Part shown: one piece after another, positions 35,171 through 44,703 of the stretch
How positions within the stretch are numbered: the stretch's first letter is position 1
Layout of the letters: each line of letters starts with the position of its first letter
Assembly (NCBI GenBank): GCA_020845955.1
Contig: JADLEU010000013.1
Location: 1-64,000 of the forward strand
Reading direction: 5' to 3'
Length of the DNA stretch: 64,000 nt
From: Anaerolineales bacterium
GTDB taxonomy: Bacteria; Chloroflexota; Anaerolineae; Anaerolineales; UBA6663
Made by a program: the position numbers and the translations under genes
Notes under the pieces: model-generated
Database searches by the model: none
Told to the model about the DNA's origin: nothing
What the model saw: only the letters and a program-made list of their open reading frames with translations

Positions 35171-37558
35171 TCAGTGGGTGCGCAGCCCTGCCTCGACCGA
35201 GCGGGCGTAGTCGCGCACCGCCTGCCACTGCGCGGGCCCGTGCAGACCGGCTTCCTCGAGCACCTTGTGCGCCTGCCCGCTGCCCAGGTAGTGGCCCTTG
35301 GAAAAGGCATGTAACGAGCGGCGACGGCCCTCCGGCGAGGCCACCCACTGGAACATCGTCGGCAGCGTGAAGCCGGTGATGCCCATGGCCTCGGCCGTCA
35401 GGCGGGCTGGGAAGATAGCTTCCTGTTCGTCGGCCGGCAGCCGGGCGAAGAGCTCGAGGCTGCTGACGTAGTAGACGTTCATGTTCAGGCCGGCCTCATC
35501 CAGCTGCGGCAGCACCTCGCAGACAAAGGTATTGGCGACATCGCTGCCCTGCAAGACGACCGTCCCATGATAGGCGCGCGCGCGTGGGTCGGCGCGGCGC
35601 AGAGCGTACAACCCTTTGCGCGCCTCAATCGCCGACGGCAGCTTCAACGCCGTCCGGTCGAGGATGGTTTCCTGCGGCCGGGTGACGAATGGCACCAGCA
35701 CCGCCGGCCGGTGCTGCAAGGCGGCCACGACCAGCGGCCAGAGCTCCTGCGCGTCCCAGGGGGTGAGTGTCATCGCGAGCCCGTCCGGGAAGTTAGATTG
35801 CATGAGCTGCAGCGCCTGCGGGTCGGCGTGCGTCGCGCCGTCTTCCCCGGTCTTGAGCCCGGCATGGGCGCACACGATGATCATCGTCTGATATGGCGTG
35901 CCATGCGCGGCCCGGCGCGCCTGTTGGCCGATAGCGTGCAGCCGCGCGGGCACATGCTGGAGCGCCGCAATGAAGGCGGCATACGATGAGCCCACGCCAA
36001 TGTGACCGCCATAGGACGACAGCCCCGCCATAAAAGCTCCCATGCAGTCCTCGCAGATCCCGCCCGTGGCAATCAGGCGCGCCTGCGGGTTTTGGACGGC
36101 GTTGAAAAAGCCTGGCGCGAACCCATCGCCTAGCTTCGACAGGCTGGTCGAATCGAGCAGATCGGCGGCTGCGCCAATGAAGGCCCCGCCGGTCAGGCGA
36201 TTGAGGTAGCCAAGCACATTACTGAGCGCCGCCCGAAGCGCTACCTTGCTGCCCGGGCGGTACTGCAGCTCGGCTGGCACGACCTCGGCCTGAGCCTGGC
36301 CGTCATATAAGGCTTGCAGCCGCGGCCCACGGACGCGGGCCGGGCGCTCCAGTTGGCGTAGGCGGGCGCCGCTGTCTGCCACCCAGCCGGCAACCCGGCG
36401 GCTGATCTCGCTGCTGCTTTCTAGGACTTGGCGCACGCCGAGCAAGGTCTCATAGAAGTGCGCCTCCACCCGCTCGGGTGTGGCCGCTCCTTGGAACACC
36501 GGGAAGCGCACGCCGAAGCGCTGCTCCATTGGCCGCAGCATGGCATAGTAATCCTCCGAACAGAACGCGTGTCCGGCGCCGTGCGACTTGCGGCCCTCGA
36601 CGCCGTACTGCCAGCCCTTGACCGTGCGGTAGACAATGGCCGTGGGTTGGTCGTTGAGGCGCTGTTTGGCCAGCGCCTGGGCGGCGAACACTGCACGGAG
36701 ATCGGTGCCGTCGGCAACCGAAATGACGTTCCAATCATGCAGGAAACACAATTCCGCCGGGTCCCACTGGACATAGTCGCCGGGCCGCCCGTTTTCTGCG
36801 CATACCCGGTTGGAGTCGATAGAAGCCTGGTTCCAATCGAGGTGCAGTTTGATCGTCCAAAGTTGGGCCGTGGCGGCGGTGGCCAGCGCCTCCGACACAC
36901 GCCCGGTTGTCATGCCGCCTTCGCCTTCCAGCACGTGAACCAGTGGGGCCGCCTCGCCATAGGTATCCAGGGCGCCAAGCGCGAGGCCGAAGCTGGCTGG
37001 CACGCCCACGCCCGAGGCGCCAGTGGCCAGCCAGGTGAAGGGCGTCTGCGGCGTGGGGTGCCCGTCCAGGGCCTTGGCCGCAAAGCGCGCGAACAGCGGC
37101 GTGCCTTGTGTTGGGTTCTTACGAAAGCCGAGCAAGTCTTCAAGGCGCAGCTGCCAGCGCTCCTGCGGCAGCAGGTCGGGGCGCGCGATGCGGACGCATT
37201 CATTGCGCAGGGCCCACAGCGCGTACAGGCCCATCGCCTTGTGCCCGGCCGCATAGGAGAGGATGTCGGCGTAGCGGCAGGCGGGGTCGGTGAAGTCGTA
37301 ATCGAGCGTGCGAAACACCAGCCCGGCGGCAATGCGGCCCGATGAGATGCTGCCCCCGGGATGACCGGAGAGCGGCGCGAAGTTGAACAGCATGCCGCAC
37401 AGGGTCCGATAGATTAAGTCGAAGTCTTCCAGCACCGCCAGCGTTGCGGCCGGCAGGTCCACCTGGTCGCGTTGCGCCGCCGCCTCCAGGTACACACCGC
37501 GCCGTGGCCGGAAGGCCAATTGCTTATCTGCCGCCAATGAAACCATTCGCCACCTCAA
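35171..37558 (-). CDS. Transketolase-like / homodimeric E1-like thiamine-diphosphate enzyme
   Basis: 'LSGHPGGSISSGRIAAGLVFRTLDYDF', 'SYAAGHKAMGLYALWALRNECV', 'HVLEGEGGMTTGRVSEALATAATAQLWTIKLHLDWNQASID' (ThDP motif), 'IVCAHAGLKTGEDGATHADPQALQLM'. Confidence 0.85.
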   Translation of the reverse strand: MRWRMVSLAADKQLAFRPRRGVYLEAAAQRDQVDLPAATLAVLEDFDLIYRTLCGMLFNFAPLSGHPGGSISSGRIAAGLVFRTLDYDFTDPACRYADILSYAAGHKAMGLYALWALRNECVRIARPDLLPQERWQLRLEDLLGFRKNPTQGTPLFARFAAKALDGHPTPQTPFTWLATGASGVGVPASFGLALGALDTYGEAAPLVHVLEGEGGMTTGRVSEALATAATAQLWTIKLHLDWNQASIDSNRVCAENGRPGDYVQWDPAELCFLHDWNVISVADGTDLRAVFAAQALAKQRLNDQPTAIVYRTVKGWQYGVEGRKSHGAGHAFCSEDYYAMLRPMEQRFGVRFPVFQGAATPERVEAHFYETLLGVRQVLESSSEISRRVAGWVADSGARLRQLERPARVRGPRLQALYDGQAQAEVVPAELQYRPGSKVALRAALSNVLGYLNRLTGGAFIGAAADLLDSTSLSKLGDGFAPGFFNAVQNPQARLIATGGICEDCMGAFMAGLSSYGGHIGVGSSYAAFIAALQHVPARLHAIGQQARRAAHGTPYQTMIIVCAHAGLKTGEDGATHADPQALQLMQSNFPDGLAMTLTPWDAQELWPLVVAALQHRPAVLVPFVTRPQETILDRTALKLPSAIEARKGLYALRRADPRARAYHGTVVLQGSDVANTFVCEVLPQLDEAGLNMNVYYVSSLELFARLPADEQEAIFPARLTAEAMGITGFTLPTMFQWVASPEGRRRSLHAFSKGHYLGSGQAHKVLEEAGLHGPAQWQAVRDYARSVEAGLRTH

Positions 37559-37580
37559 TCCGCCGCCCGCGCGGCCCAGC

Positions 37581-38432
37581 TCATGAATAGTCGTAGAAGC
37601 CGCCGCCCGACTTCCGCCCCAGGCGCCCGGCCGTCACCATACGCCGTAGCAGGGGCGGCGCTGCGTAGCGCGGGTCCTTGAACTCCTCATACATCGCATC
37701 GGAGACAAACAAAGTCGTGTCCAGACCCACGAAATCGGCCAGCGTCAGCGGTCCCATCGGATGGCCCAATCCTAGCCGAACGCCGGTGTCAATGTCTTCG
37801 CGCGTGGCTTTGCCGCTCTCAAAGGCGCGGATCGAGTCCAGCAAGAAGGGGACAAGCAGCAGGTTGACGATGAAGCCCGGCGTGTCCTTGGCCACGATGG
37901 TCGTCTTGCCGAGCGCAGCGCCGAACGCCTGGCTGACCGCCAGGGTCTCATCGCTGGTCAGCAGGGCCCGCACGATCTCAAGCAGCGGCATGACCGGCAC
38001 CGGGTTGAAGAAGTGCAGGCCGATCACCTGGGCCGGGCGGCGCGTCGCCGCCCCCATGGCCGTGACCGACAACGACGAGGTGTTACTGGCCAGAATCGTG
38101 TGCGGCGGGCACAGGCGGTCGAGTTGGCTGAAGATCTCCTGCTTCAACGCCATGTTCTCGGCAGCAGCCTCGATGACCAGGTCCGCGCCAGACAGGTCCT
38201 CCAGCCGCGTCGTGCCCGATATGCGGCCAGCGGTTGCGCTACGAGTGTCGGCGTCCAGCTTGCCGCGCTGGACGGCACGGTCAAGCGAGTTGTGCACCCG
38301 GGCCAGCCCGGCCGCGAGGATCGCATCGTCGAGCTCGCGCACGGTCACGCGGTAACCCGCCCGCGCGCAGGTCTCGACAATGCCAGCACCCATCAGGCCG
38401 CAGCCCACCACGCCAATCGTCTGAATGCCCAT
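37581..38432 (-). CDS. 3-hydroxyacyl-CoA (3-hydroxybutyryl-CoA) dehydrogenase
   Basis: 'IGVVGCGLMGAGIVETCARAGYRVTVREL', 'ADLVIEAAAENMALKQEIFSQLDRLCPPHTILASNTSSLSVT', 'IGLHFFNPVPVMPLLEIV', 'GFIVNLLLVPFLLDSIRAFE'. Confidence 0.95.
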   Translation of the reverse strand: MGIQTIGVVGCGLMGAGIVETCARAGYRVTVRELDDAILAAGLARVHNSLDRAVQRGKLDADTRSATAGRISGTTRLEDLSGADLVIEAAAENMALKQEIFSQLDRLCPPHTILASNTSSLSVTAMGAATRRPAQVIGLHFFNPVPVMPLLEIVRALLTSDETLAVSQAFGAALGKTTIVAKDTPGFIVNLLLVPFLLDSIRAFESGKATREDIDTGVRLGLGHPMGPLTLADFVGLDTTLFVSDAMYEEFKDPRYAAPPLLRRMVTAGRLGRKSGGGFYDYS

Positions 38433-39592
38433 TAGCGCCTTTCTCCACTGCCATTGCGCAGCAACTGTGCCGCAATGACCAGTCGTTGGATCTCGGACGT
38501 GCCTTCGTAGATCTCGGTAATGCGCTGGTCGCGGTAGTAGCGTTCCAGCGGGAACTCCTTCATATAGCCGTAGCCGCCGTGAATTTGAAGCGCCTTATCC
38601 ACCACGTGGTGAGCCATTTCGGAGGCGAACAGCTTGGCCTGCGCCGCCGCCAGCGTGAACGTCGTCGCGCCGGCATCGATGAGCGCCGCCACGCGGTAGA
38701 CCAGCAGGCGAGCCGCTTCGAGCTGGGTCGCCATATCTGCCAGCATGAAGGCAATCACCTGTTTCTCGGCCAGTGGGCTACCGAACACTGAGCGCTCACT
38801 GGCGTAGCGCAGCGCGGCATCGAACGCGGCCTGGGCGACGCCCACCGCCTCAGCGCCCACGCCAGGGCGAGTGTGGTCGAGGGTTCGCAGGGCCAGCTTA
38901 TAACCGCTGCCCTCAGCGCCTAGCCGGTTCTCCACTGGCACGCGGCATTCGTCAAACACCAGTTCGCGCGTCGCGCTGGCGCGAATCCCTAACTTATTCT
39001 CGGACTTTCCGAAGCTGAATCCCGGCGTGCCTTTTTCGACCATGAAGGCGCTGATGCCCCGCGTGCCCGCCTGCGGATCGGTCTTGGCAAAGACCGTGTA
39101 GAAATCGGCCGCGCCGCCGTTGGTGACGAAGCACTTGACGCCAGTGAGCACGTAGCTGTCGCCGTCGCGCCGGGCGCTGGTCCGCATAGCGCTCGCGTCC
39201 GAGCCCGCGCCGGCTTCGGTCAGGCCAAAGGCCGCCAGCCGCTCGCCGGCCGCCAGCGGGGGCAGGAAGCGCGCTTTCTGCTGCGGAGTGCCGGCCAGCA
39301 TCAAGGGCAGACTGCCCAAGTATTGGGCGGCCATGATGGTGCAGGTGCTCAGGCAGGCGCGAGCAATCTCCTCTTTCACCGCGACGTGCGACACGTGGTC
39401 GGCGCCCCCGCCACCGTACTCCTCAGGGAAGGCCATGCCCAGGAAGCCCGCCTCGCGCAGCAAGCGCACGTTGTCCCACGGGAACTCCGCCGAGGCGTCA
39501 ATTTCGGCGGCCCGCGGCGCAAAGCGATCTTGTGCCAGGCGGCGGGCGGCCTCCTTGGCCGCCAACTGCTCGTCGTTCAAGCCAAACTGCAT
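38432..39592 (-). CDS. Acyl-CoA dehydrogenase
   Basis: 'AAFGLTEAGAGSDASAMRTSARRDGDSYVLTGVKCFVTNGG', 'FVKTDP..', 'ALQIHGGYGYMKEFPLERYYRDQRITEIYEGTSEIQRLVIA'. Confidence 0.96.
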   Translation of the reverse strand: MQFGLNDEQLAAKEAARRLAQDRFAPRAAEIDASAEFPWDNVRLLREAGFLGMAFPEEYGGGGADHVSHVAVKEEIARACLSTCTIMAAQYLGSLPLMLAGTPQQKARFLPPLAAGERLAAFGLTEAGAGSDASAMRTSARRDGDSYVLTGVKCFVTNGGAADFYTVFAKTDPQAGTRGISAFMVEKGTPGFSFGKSENKLGIRASATRELVFDECRVPVENRLGAEGSGYKLALRTLDHTRPGVGAEAVGVAQAAFDAALRYASERSVFGSPLAEKQVIAFMLADMATQLEAARLLVYRVAALIDAGATTFTLAAAQAKLFASEMAHHVVDKALQIHGGYGYMKEFPLERYYRDQRITEIYEGTSEIQRLVIAAQLLRNGSGERR

Positions 39593-39619
39593 CCTGCCCG
39601 GTTCCTTTCGCCAGCGCGG

Positions 39620-40099
39620 CTACGCGCGGAGCTCAGCCTGGATGGCCGAGTTCCACTCCTGATGGTGCTCGTGGGTGCTGTTCGGCCAGCCGACCGGCAC
39701 ATCAGCGGTCACGAAATTGGCGGGGTACATGTTGTCGCGCACCGATTGGACATGCATCTCCACCAGGGTCTGGGGGAAGCGCACCCCCACGCAGCGGTCC
39801 TTGATCACGCGCGCCCGGCCCTTGATCTCGCAGGCCAGTCCTGGCCCGAGAATCTGAAGCGCCGTCGCTTCCCGCTCGCGGATATTGCGCACCGAACGGC
39901 GCTGCGAGCCAATCGCCACCCGGATTGTGTGGCCATCCAGCGCGGCCACCCACGACACCATTTCGGCGCACGGCGTGCCGTCGGGGTCGAGCGTGATGAT
40001 CACAAACGGGTGCTGCGTCTGCAGATAGGCGAACAGCTCGTCGGACAGGTGAGTGGCGGCCTCAGATTTCACGCGGCGCTCTGCACTGGCGTAGCCCAT
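39620..40099 (-). CDS. Pyridoxamine 5'-phosphate oxidase-like split-barrel protein (copy 1)
   Basis: 'PFVIITLDPDGTPCAEMVSWVAALDGHTIRVAIGSQRRSVRNIREREATALQILGPGLACEIKGRARVIKD'. Confidence 0.75.
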   Translation of the reverse strand: MGYASAERRVKSEAATHLSDELFAYLQTQHPFVIITLDPDGTPCAEMVSWVAALDGHTIRVAIGSQRRSVRNIREREATALQILGPGLACEIKGRARVIKDRCVGVRFPQTLVEMHVQSVRDNMYPANFVTADVPVGWPNSTHEHHQEWNSAIQAELRA

Positions 40100-40539
40100 A
40101 TCTCGTTGTACATCGCCTCATCGAGCTGCCGGTGCAGCTCCTCGGTGCCCGCATCGCGAGCATACGGGACCGGACCGACGAGGTGCGTGGCTGGAAACAT
40201 ATTGCCCCGCACTGCCTCTACCGCCAGGTCGTACATGGCCTCGGGGAAGCGGACCGACTCGCAGCTTTCCTTGACCAGCCGCGCCGTGCCGCGCACTTCG
40301 TAGGCCATGTCTCGATCCAGCAGCTGCAGCGTCGCGACACCGTTGGCGCGCAAGTTGTGCCCGCCGGGGGTGTGCGGGCTGATGACCAGCCGCACGGTGG
40401 TGGCGTCCATCGGCCACACCCACGACAACAGCTCGATGGCTTGCTTGCCATCCGGGCCCAGGGTGGACACGATCACGACGTTGGGGCAGCGCAGGTGTTC
40501 AATAGCGCCTGCCGGCAGTTCACTCAGGACCTTGCTCAT
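40069..40539 (-). CDS. Pyridoxamine 5'-phosphate oxidase-like split-barrel protein (copy 2)
   Basis: 'NVVIVSTLGPDGKQAIELLSWVWPMDATTVRLVISPHTPGGHNLRANGVATLQLLDRDMAYEVRGTARLVKESCESVRFPE', collinear with copy 1. Confidence 0.75.
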   Translation of the reverse strand: MSKVLSELPAGAIEHLRCPNVVIVSTLGPDGKQAIELLSWVWPMDATTVRLVISPHTPGGHNLRANGVATLQLLDRDMAYEVRGTARLVKESCESVRFPEAMYDLAVEAVRGNMFPATHLVGPVPYARDAGTEELHRQLDEAMYNEIWATPVQSAA

Positions 40540-40541
40540 GG

Positions 40542-43328
40542 TTATTCCTCCAGGGCATGCAGTGCATCAAGGACCTTCATCGGTGTCGCCGGAAGACTCC
40601 GGATGCGAGCACCAGTGGCTGCGTAGATAGCGTTGAGGATAGCCGGCGCGGTCGGGATCGCGGCCGCTTCGGCGATCCCCTTGGCCCCGAACGGGCCGCT
40701 CGGCTCTTCCTCCTCGACGATCACGGTCACAATCTCCGGCGTGCGCTTGAACGTCGGGACGTGGCACTTCTTCAAGTTGTCGGTCAATAGCCGGCCGTGG
40801 TCAAGCCGGAACTCCTCGGTGAGCGCGTAGCCCATGCCCATTAGGCAGCTGCCCTCGATCTGGGCCTCAATCCCCTGGGGGTTGATCGCCCGGCCGACAT
40901 CGTGAGCGGCGATGATCTTGACCACTTCCACCTGGCCGAGATGCGTGTCCACGTCCACCACCGCGACCTGGGTGGCATAGCTGTAGCTGAAGAAGAAGTC
41001 GCTGCCAATGGGCGCGTCTGGATCGGGTGGGCCGTGGTGCCACAGCTCGAATGTAGGCGGCGGCTCGTAGTGATGGCTGGCCGTGAAGGTGCGGCCTTCG
41101 GCGGCCGCGCGCTGTGTCACCTCGCGCAGCGCCAAGACCTTGCCACCGCCGTTCGAGAACTGGCCGTCGCGCAGCTGCACGTGTTCGGGCGCCACGCCCA
41201 GCCAGGCGGCGGCTGCTTCGTTGAGGGCCGCGCGCAGCTTGCGGCTGGCCTCGACCACCGCGTTGCCCGAAACGTAAGTGGTGCGCGACGCGCTGGTGAC
41301 ACCGCCCTCGGGTGTGTGGAACACGTCCACGGGCGCTACCCGCACCTGGCCAAACGGCACCCCGGTGGCCTGCGCAGCGATCTGGGCAATCGTGGTGTCG
41401 GACCCCTGTCCAAGATCTACACCGCCGATCCGCACAAGTAATGATCCCTCCGGGCTCAGCTCGAGCACCGCGCCGCCCGAATCCATGTGCAAGCCCATGC
41501 CCACGCCCACGTTCTTGTAGGAACATGCCACGCCCACACCGCGCACACGGCCGGCGGCGGGTGGGGGCACCTGGCCCAGCGCCTCCCGCGCCGCGGCGAT
41601 GGTGCGCTTCAGCGGGACGCTGGCCAGCAAGGTCTGCCCGGCGCAGGTCTGGCTGCCCACCTCCAGCGCGTTGTGCTCGCGCAGCACAAACGGGTCCAGG
41701 CCCAGCTGGCGAGCCAGGTCATCCATGGCCAGCTCGGTGGCAAAGGCCACCTCGGGGATGCCAAAGCCGCGCATGGCGCCGGCCGGGACGTTGTTGGTGT
41801 AGATGGTGGTGCCCGTAATGGACACGTTGGGGATCACGTACGGGCCACCGGTGAACAGCACCGCCTGGCTGAGCACGACCATGCCCTCGCTGGCGTAGGC
41901 GCCTGTGTCGGCCAGGATATCGGCCTCCAGCGCCGTGAGCGTGCCGTCGCGGGTAGCTCCGAGCTTCAGGTGGATCTCCATCGCATGGCGCTTTGGGTGC
42001 ATCCGCAGCGACTCGCCGCGCGTCAGGGTCATCCTAACGGCGCGGCCGGTCTTCAGCGCGGCCAGTCCCAGCAAGATGTGCAGGCTGATGTCGTTCTTGG
42101 CGCCGAACGCGCCGCCGGGCTGCACGTGCACCAGATTGATCTTCTCCACCGGGTAGCCCAGGCAGTCGGCCACGATTTGACGGTGCGCACCAACAAACTG
42201 GCTGGCCATGCGGATGGTGATGACGCCGTCGGCATCGATCGTGGCGATCCCCGCCTCCGGTTCCAGGTAGGCGTGCTCGACAAATGGGGTCGAGTAATCG
42301 GCTTCGACCACGACGTCGGCGCCCGAAAACCCCGCGGCCAGGTCGCCCTTGCGCACCTCCAGGCGAGCGTGCAGGTTGCCTTGTTCGTGCACTTTGGGCG
42401 CGCCAGCGGCCAGCGCTTCAGCCGGAGAGAAGACCCCCGGAAGCTCGACGTAATCAACGCGGACGAGGGCAGCGGCCCGCCTGGCCGCGAGGGCGGTCTC
42501 GGCGACCACCAGCGCGACAACGTCGCCCACATAGCGCACCTTTTCGCCGCAGAGCACGGGCTGATCGGGCTGCACCGTGCCATACACGTTGCGGCCTGGA
42601 ACGGATTGCGATGTCAGCACGGCCAGCACACCTTCGACCGCCTCGGCCTCGGCCGTGTGCACCGCGCGGACCTCAGCGTGGGGATACTCGCTCCAAACGA
42701 TCTGGGCGTAGGCCGCGCCCGGTTCCACGATGTCGTCGGCATACACAAACTGGCCACGGGCTTTGTCGGGCGCGTCCAGTTTTGGCACGCGGGCGCCGAT
42801 GACCTGTGATTGCGCGCGCCAGTCGCCGGCGGCCGGCAGCGCCTCGCCACGCAGCGCGGCCGCGGCGGTGTGAACGGCGGTCAATATTTTCGGATAAGCG
42901 CCGCAGCGGCACAGGTTGCGGTCGAGCGCCGCCCTGATTTGCGCATCGCTTGGGTCGGCGTTGCGGGCTAACAGGGCCTTTATCGACATGACCATGCCCG
43001 GCGTGCAGAAGCCGCACTGCACCGCTCCGTGGTTTACGAGGGCCTGCTGGATCGGATGCATAGCGCCGTCGGCAGCCACGCTCTCGATGGTCTCGACCCG
43101 CGCACCGTTGAGCCGGTCCATGCGGTAGGTGCAGGCCAGCTCAGCCTTGCCATTGACCAACACCGTGCACGTGCCGCAGTGGCCTTGTGTGCAGCCGTCT
43201 TTGGTGCCGAGCAGGTTGGCCTCTTGGCGCAGGTACTCCAGCAGAGTGTACTTGGGCCGCAGAGGGACAGTCTGTGTCTGCCCGTTGAGCTCAAACTGAA
43301 CCTGATTCGTTTCGGTTGCTTTGGCCAT
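40542..43328 (-). CDS. Xanthine dehydrogenase-family molybdenum hydroxylase: [2Fe-2S] subunit fused to molybdopterin-binding subunit
   Basis: N-terminus 'GTKDGCTQGHCGTCTVLVNG', 'CGFCTPGMVMSIKALL', 'LDRNLCRCGAYPKI' ([2Fe-2S]); then 'PDKARGQFVYADDI', 'GGAFGAKNDI', 'GAMRGFGIPEVAFATELAMDDLARQLGLDPFVLREHNAL', 'GPFGAKGIAEAAAIPTAPAILNAI'. Confidence 0.94.
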   Translation of the reverse strand: MAKATETNQVQFELNGQTQTVPLRPKYTLLEYLRQEANLLGTKDGCTQGHCGTCTVLVNGKAELACTYRMDRLNGARVETIESVAADGAMHPIQQALVNHGAVQCGFCTPGMVMSIKALLARNADPSDAQIRAALDRNLCRCGAYPKILTAVHTAAAALRGEALPAAGDWRAQSQVIGARVPKLDAPDKARGQFVYADDIVEPGAAYAQIVWSEYPHAEVRAVHTAEAEAVEGVLAVLTSQSVPGRNVYGTVQPDQPVLCGEKVRYVGDVVALVVAETALAARRAAALVRVDYVELPGVFSPAEALAAGAPKVHEQGNLHARLEVRKGDLAAGFSGADVVVEADYSTPFVEHAYLEPEAGIATIDADGVITIRMASQFVGAHRQIVADCLGYPVEKINLVHVQPGGAFGAKNDISLHILLGLAALKTGRAVRMTLTRGESLRMHPKRHAMEIHLKLGATRDGTLTALEADILADTGAYASEGMVVLSQAVLFTGGPYVIPNVSITGTTIYTNNVPAGAMRGFGIPEVAFATELAMDDLARQLGLDPFVLREHNALEVGSQTCAGQTLLASVPLKRTIAAAREALGQVPPPAAGRVRGVGVACSYKNVGVGMGLHMDSGGAVLELSPEGSLLVRIGGVDLGQGSDTTIAQIAAQATGVPFGQVRVAPVDVFHTPEGGVTSASRTTYVSGNAVVEASRKLRAALNEAAAAWLGVAPEHVQLRDGQFSNGGGKVLALREVTQRAAAEGRTFTASHHYEPPPTFELWHHGPPDPDAPIGSDFFFSYSYATQVAVVDVDTHLGQVEVVKIIAAHDVGRAINPQGIEAQIEGSCLMGMGYALTEEFRLDHGRLLTDNLKKCHVPTFKRTPEIVTVIVEEEEPSGPFGAKGIAEAAAIPTAPAILNAIYAATGARIRSLPATPMKVLDALHALEE

Positions 43329-43343
43329 TCATGTCCCTTCCAG

Positions 43344-44684
43344 TTATACCACTCCCGCGCGCTTCCATAGCGCCCAGGCCTGTTCCTGGCTCTTGCGCCG
43401 CGCTTCCTCTTCATCCATTGTGGTCAACTGGCGGTCGTCCACGACGACCCGGCCGTCCACGATAACGGTCTGAATATCGGCGCTGCTCAGGTCATGGACC
43501 GCGTACCACATCCACGTCCCCGCGTTCACTGGGGTCGGGCATTTGTCTTCCGTAATCAGGATGTCGGCTTTCTTGCCGACCTCCAGTGAGCCAATCTCAC
43601 GCTCCAGATTGAGCGCCTTGGCGCCGTTGATCGTCGCCATTTCAAGCGCCTGGAAGAAGATCATATTGGCTGGGTTGGGCGTTGGCGCCACTTTATGGAG
43701 CAGGTAGGCGGCGCGCATCACCTCCAGGATTTCCAGCGTGAAGAAGCAGTCGTGCCCCAGGCCGACCGTGATCCCCTTGGCCAGCATCTGCGGGATCTTG
43801 GCCACCCCGATCCCGCCAAGCATGTTGCTCATGGGGGTGTGGGCCACCTTCACATCGTGCTGGGCCCACAGGTCAATATCGGCGTCGGTCAGGTGGATGC
43901 AGTGGATGGTCAGCACGTCTGGCCCCAGGAAGCCGGCCTCTTCCAACACCTGCGGATCTGGCTTGCCCCAACGCTCGACGGTCAGGAAGGGCGGGAATTC
44001 TGCGACGTGAATGAACAGGCCGGCGTGGGTCTCGTCCGCGTAATGGCGCGCCGCGCGCAGCATCTCTGGCGGCGCGGTGTAGGCGGTATGGCAGGCGAAG
44101 CGGCCCGTGACGCGCGCCTCGGGCCGGTTCCGCTCGAGCACGAAACGCCGGTTCTCCTCCATGGCCAACTGTCCCAGGCGCTTGCTGGTGCGCTCGGTGG
44201 CCTCGAACGCCAGCACAGCGCGGATGCCGGCCTCGTCGCACGCCCGGGCCTGGTGGTCCAGCGCGCCCGGCAGAGCCGAGGGCGCCTCGAGCATATCGCC
44301 AATCGTCGTCGTGCCCGACTTAAGCATGCGCGCCGCGGCGAATTTCGTTGCCCAGTAGATGTCGTCGGCCAGGGTTTGGTCTTCCACCTGCGGCCACCAC
44401 CACATCTCCATCATGTCGGTGAACTTGGTGAATTTGGAGAAATCCACCGGCATGTTGTGGCTGAGCGTGGCTGCCATGTGGCCGTGGGTGCAGATGAAGC
44501 CGGGCAGCACCACCTTCCCGCTGGCGTCAATAGTGCGCGCTGCCTGATGCGCCGCCGTCACCTCGCTGGTCGGCCCGATCGCCACGATCCGATTGCCCTC
44601 GACCGCGATGGCTCCGTCTTCGATGAACCGGCGTTGGCCGTCCATTGTCCCGATCTTGCCGCGCGTAATGAGCAAATCTGCCAT
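43344..44684 (-). CDS. Amidohydrolase (SsnA/guanine deaminase/8-oxoguanine deaminase-like)
   Basis: 'LPGFICTHGHMAATLS', 'GTTTIGDML', 'HCIHLTDADIDLWAQHDVKVAHTPMSNMLGGIGVAKIPQMLAKGITVGLGHDCFF', 'GALNLEREIGSLEVGKKADILI'-type C-terminus. Confidence 0.9.
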   Translation of the reverse strand: MADLLITRGKIGTMDGQRRFIEDGAIAVEGNRIVAIGPTSEVTAAHQAARTIDASGKVVLPGFICTHGHMAATLSHNMPVDFSKFTKFTDMMEMWWWPQVEDQTLADDIYWATKFAAARMLKSGTTTIGDMLEAPSALPGALDHQARACDEAGIRAVLAFEATERTSKRLGQLAMEENRRFVLERNRPEARVTGRFACHTAYTAPPEMLRAARHYADETHAGLFIHVAEFPPFLTVERWGKPDPQVLEEAGFLGPDVLTIHCIHLTDADIDLWAQHDVKVAHTPMSNMLGGIGVAKIPQMLAKGITVGLGHDCFFTLEILEVMRAAYLLHKVAPTPNPANMIFFQALEMATINGAKALNLEREIGSLEVGKKADILITEDKCPTPVNAGTWMWYAVHDLSSADIQTVIVDGRVVVDDRQLTTMDEEEARRKSQEQAWALWKRAGVV

Positions 44685-44703
44685 GGATGTCTTCCTTCGG
44701 TTG

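Noticed and set aside
41487-42809. 440-aa plus-strand ORF opposite the Mo-hydroxylase
   Set aside because: Shadow ORF; the minus strand carries unmistakable XDH-family motifs.
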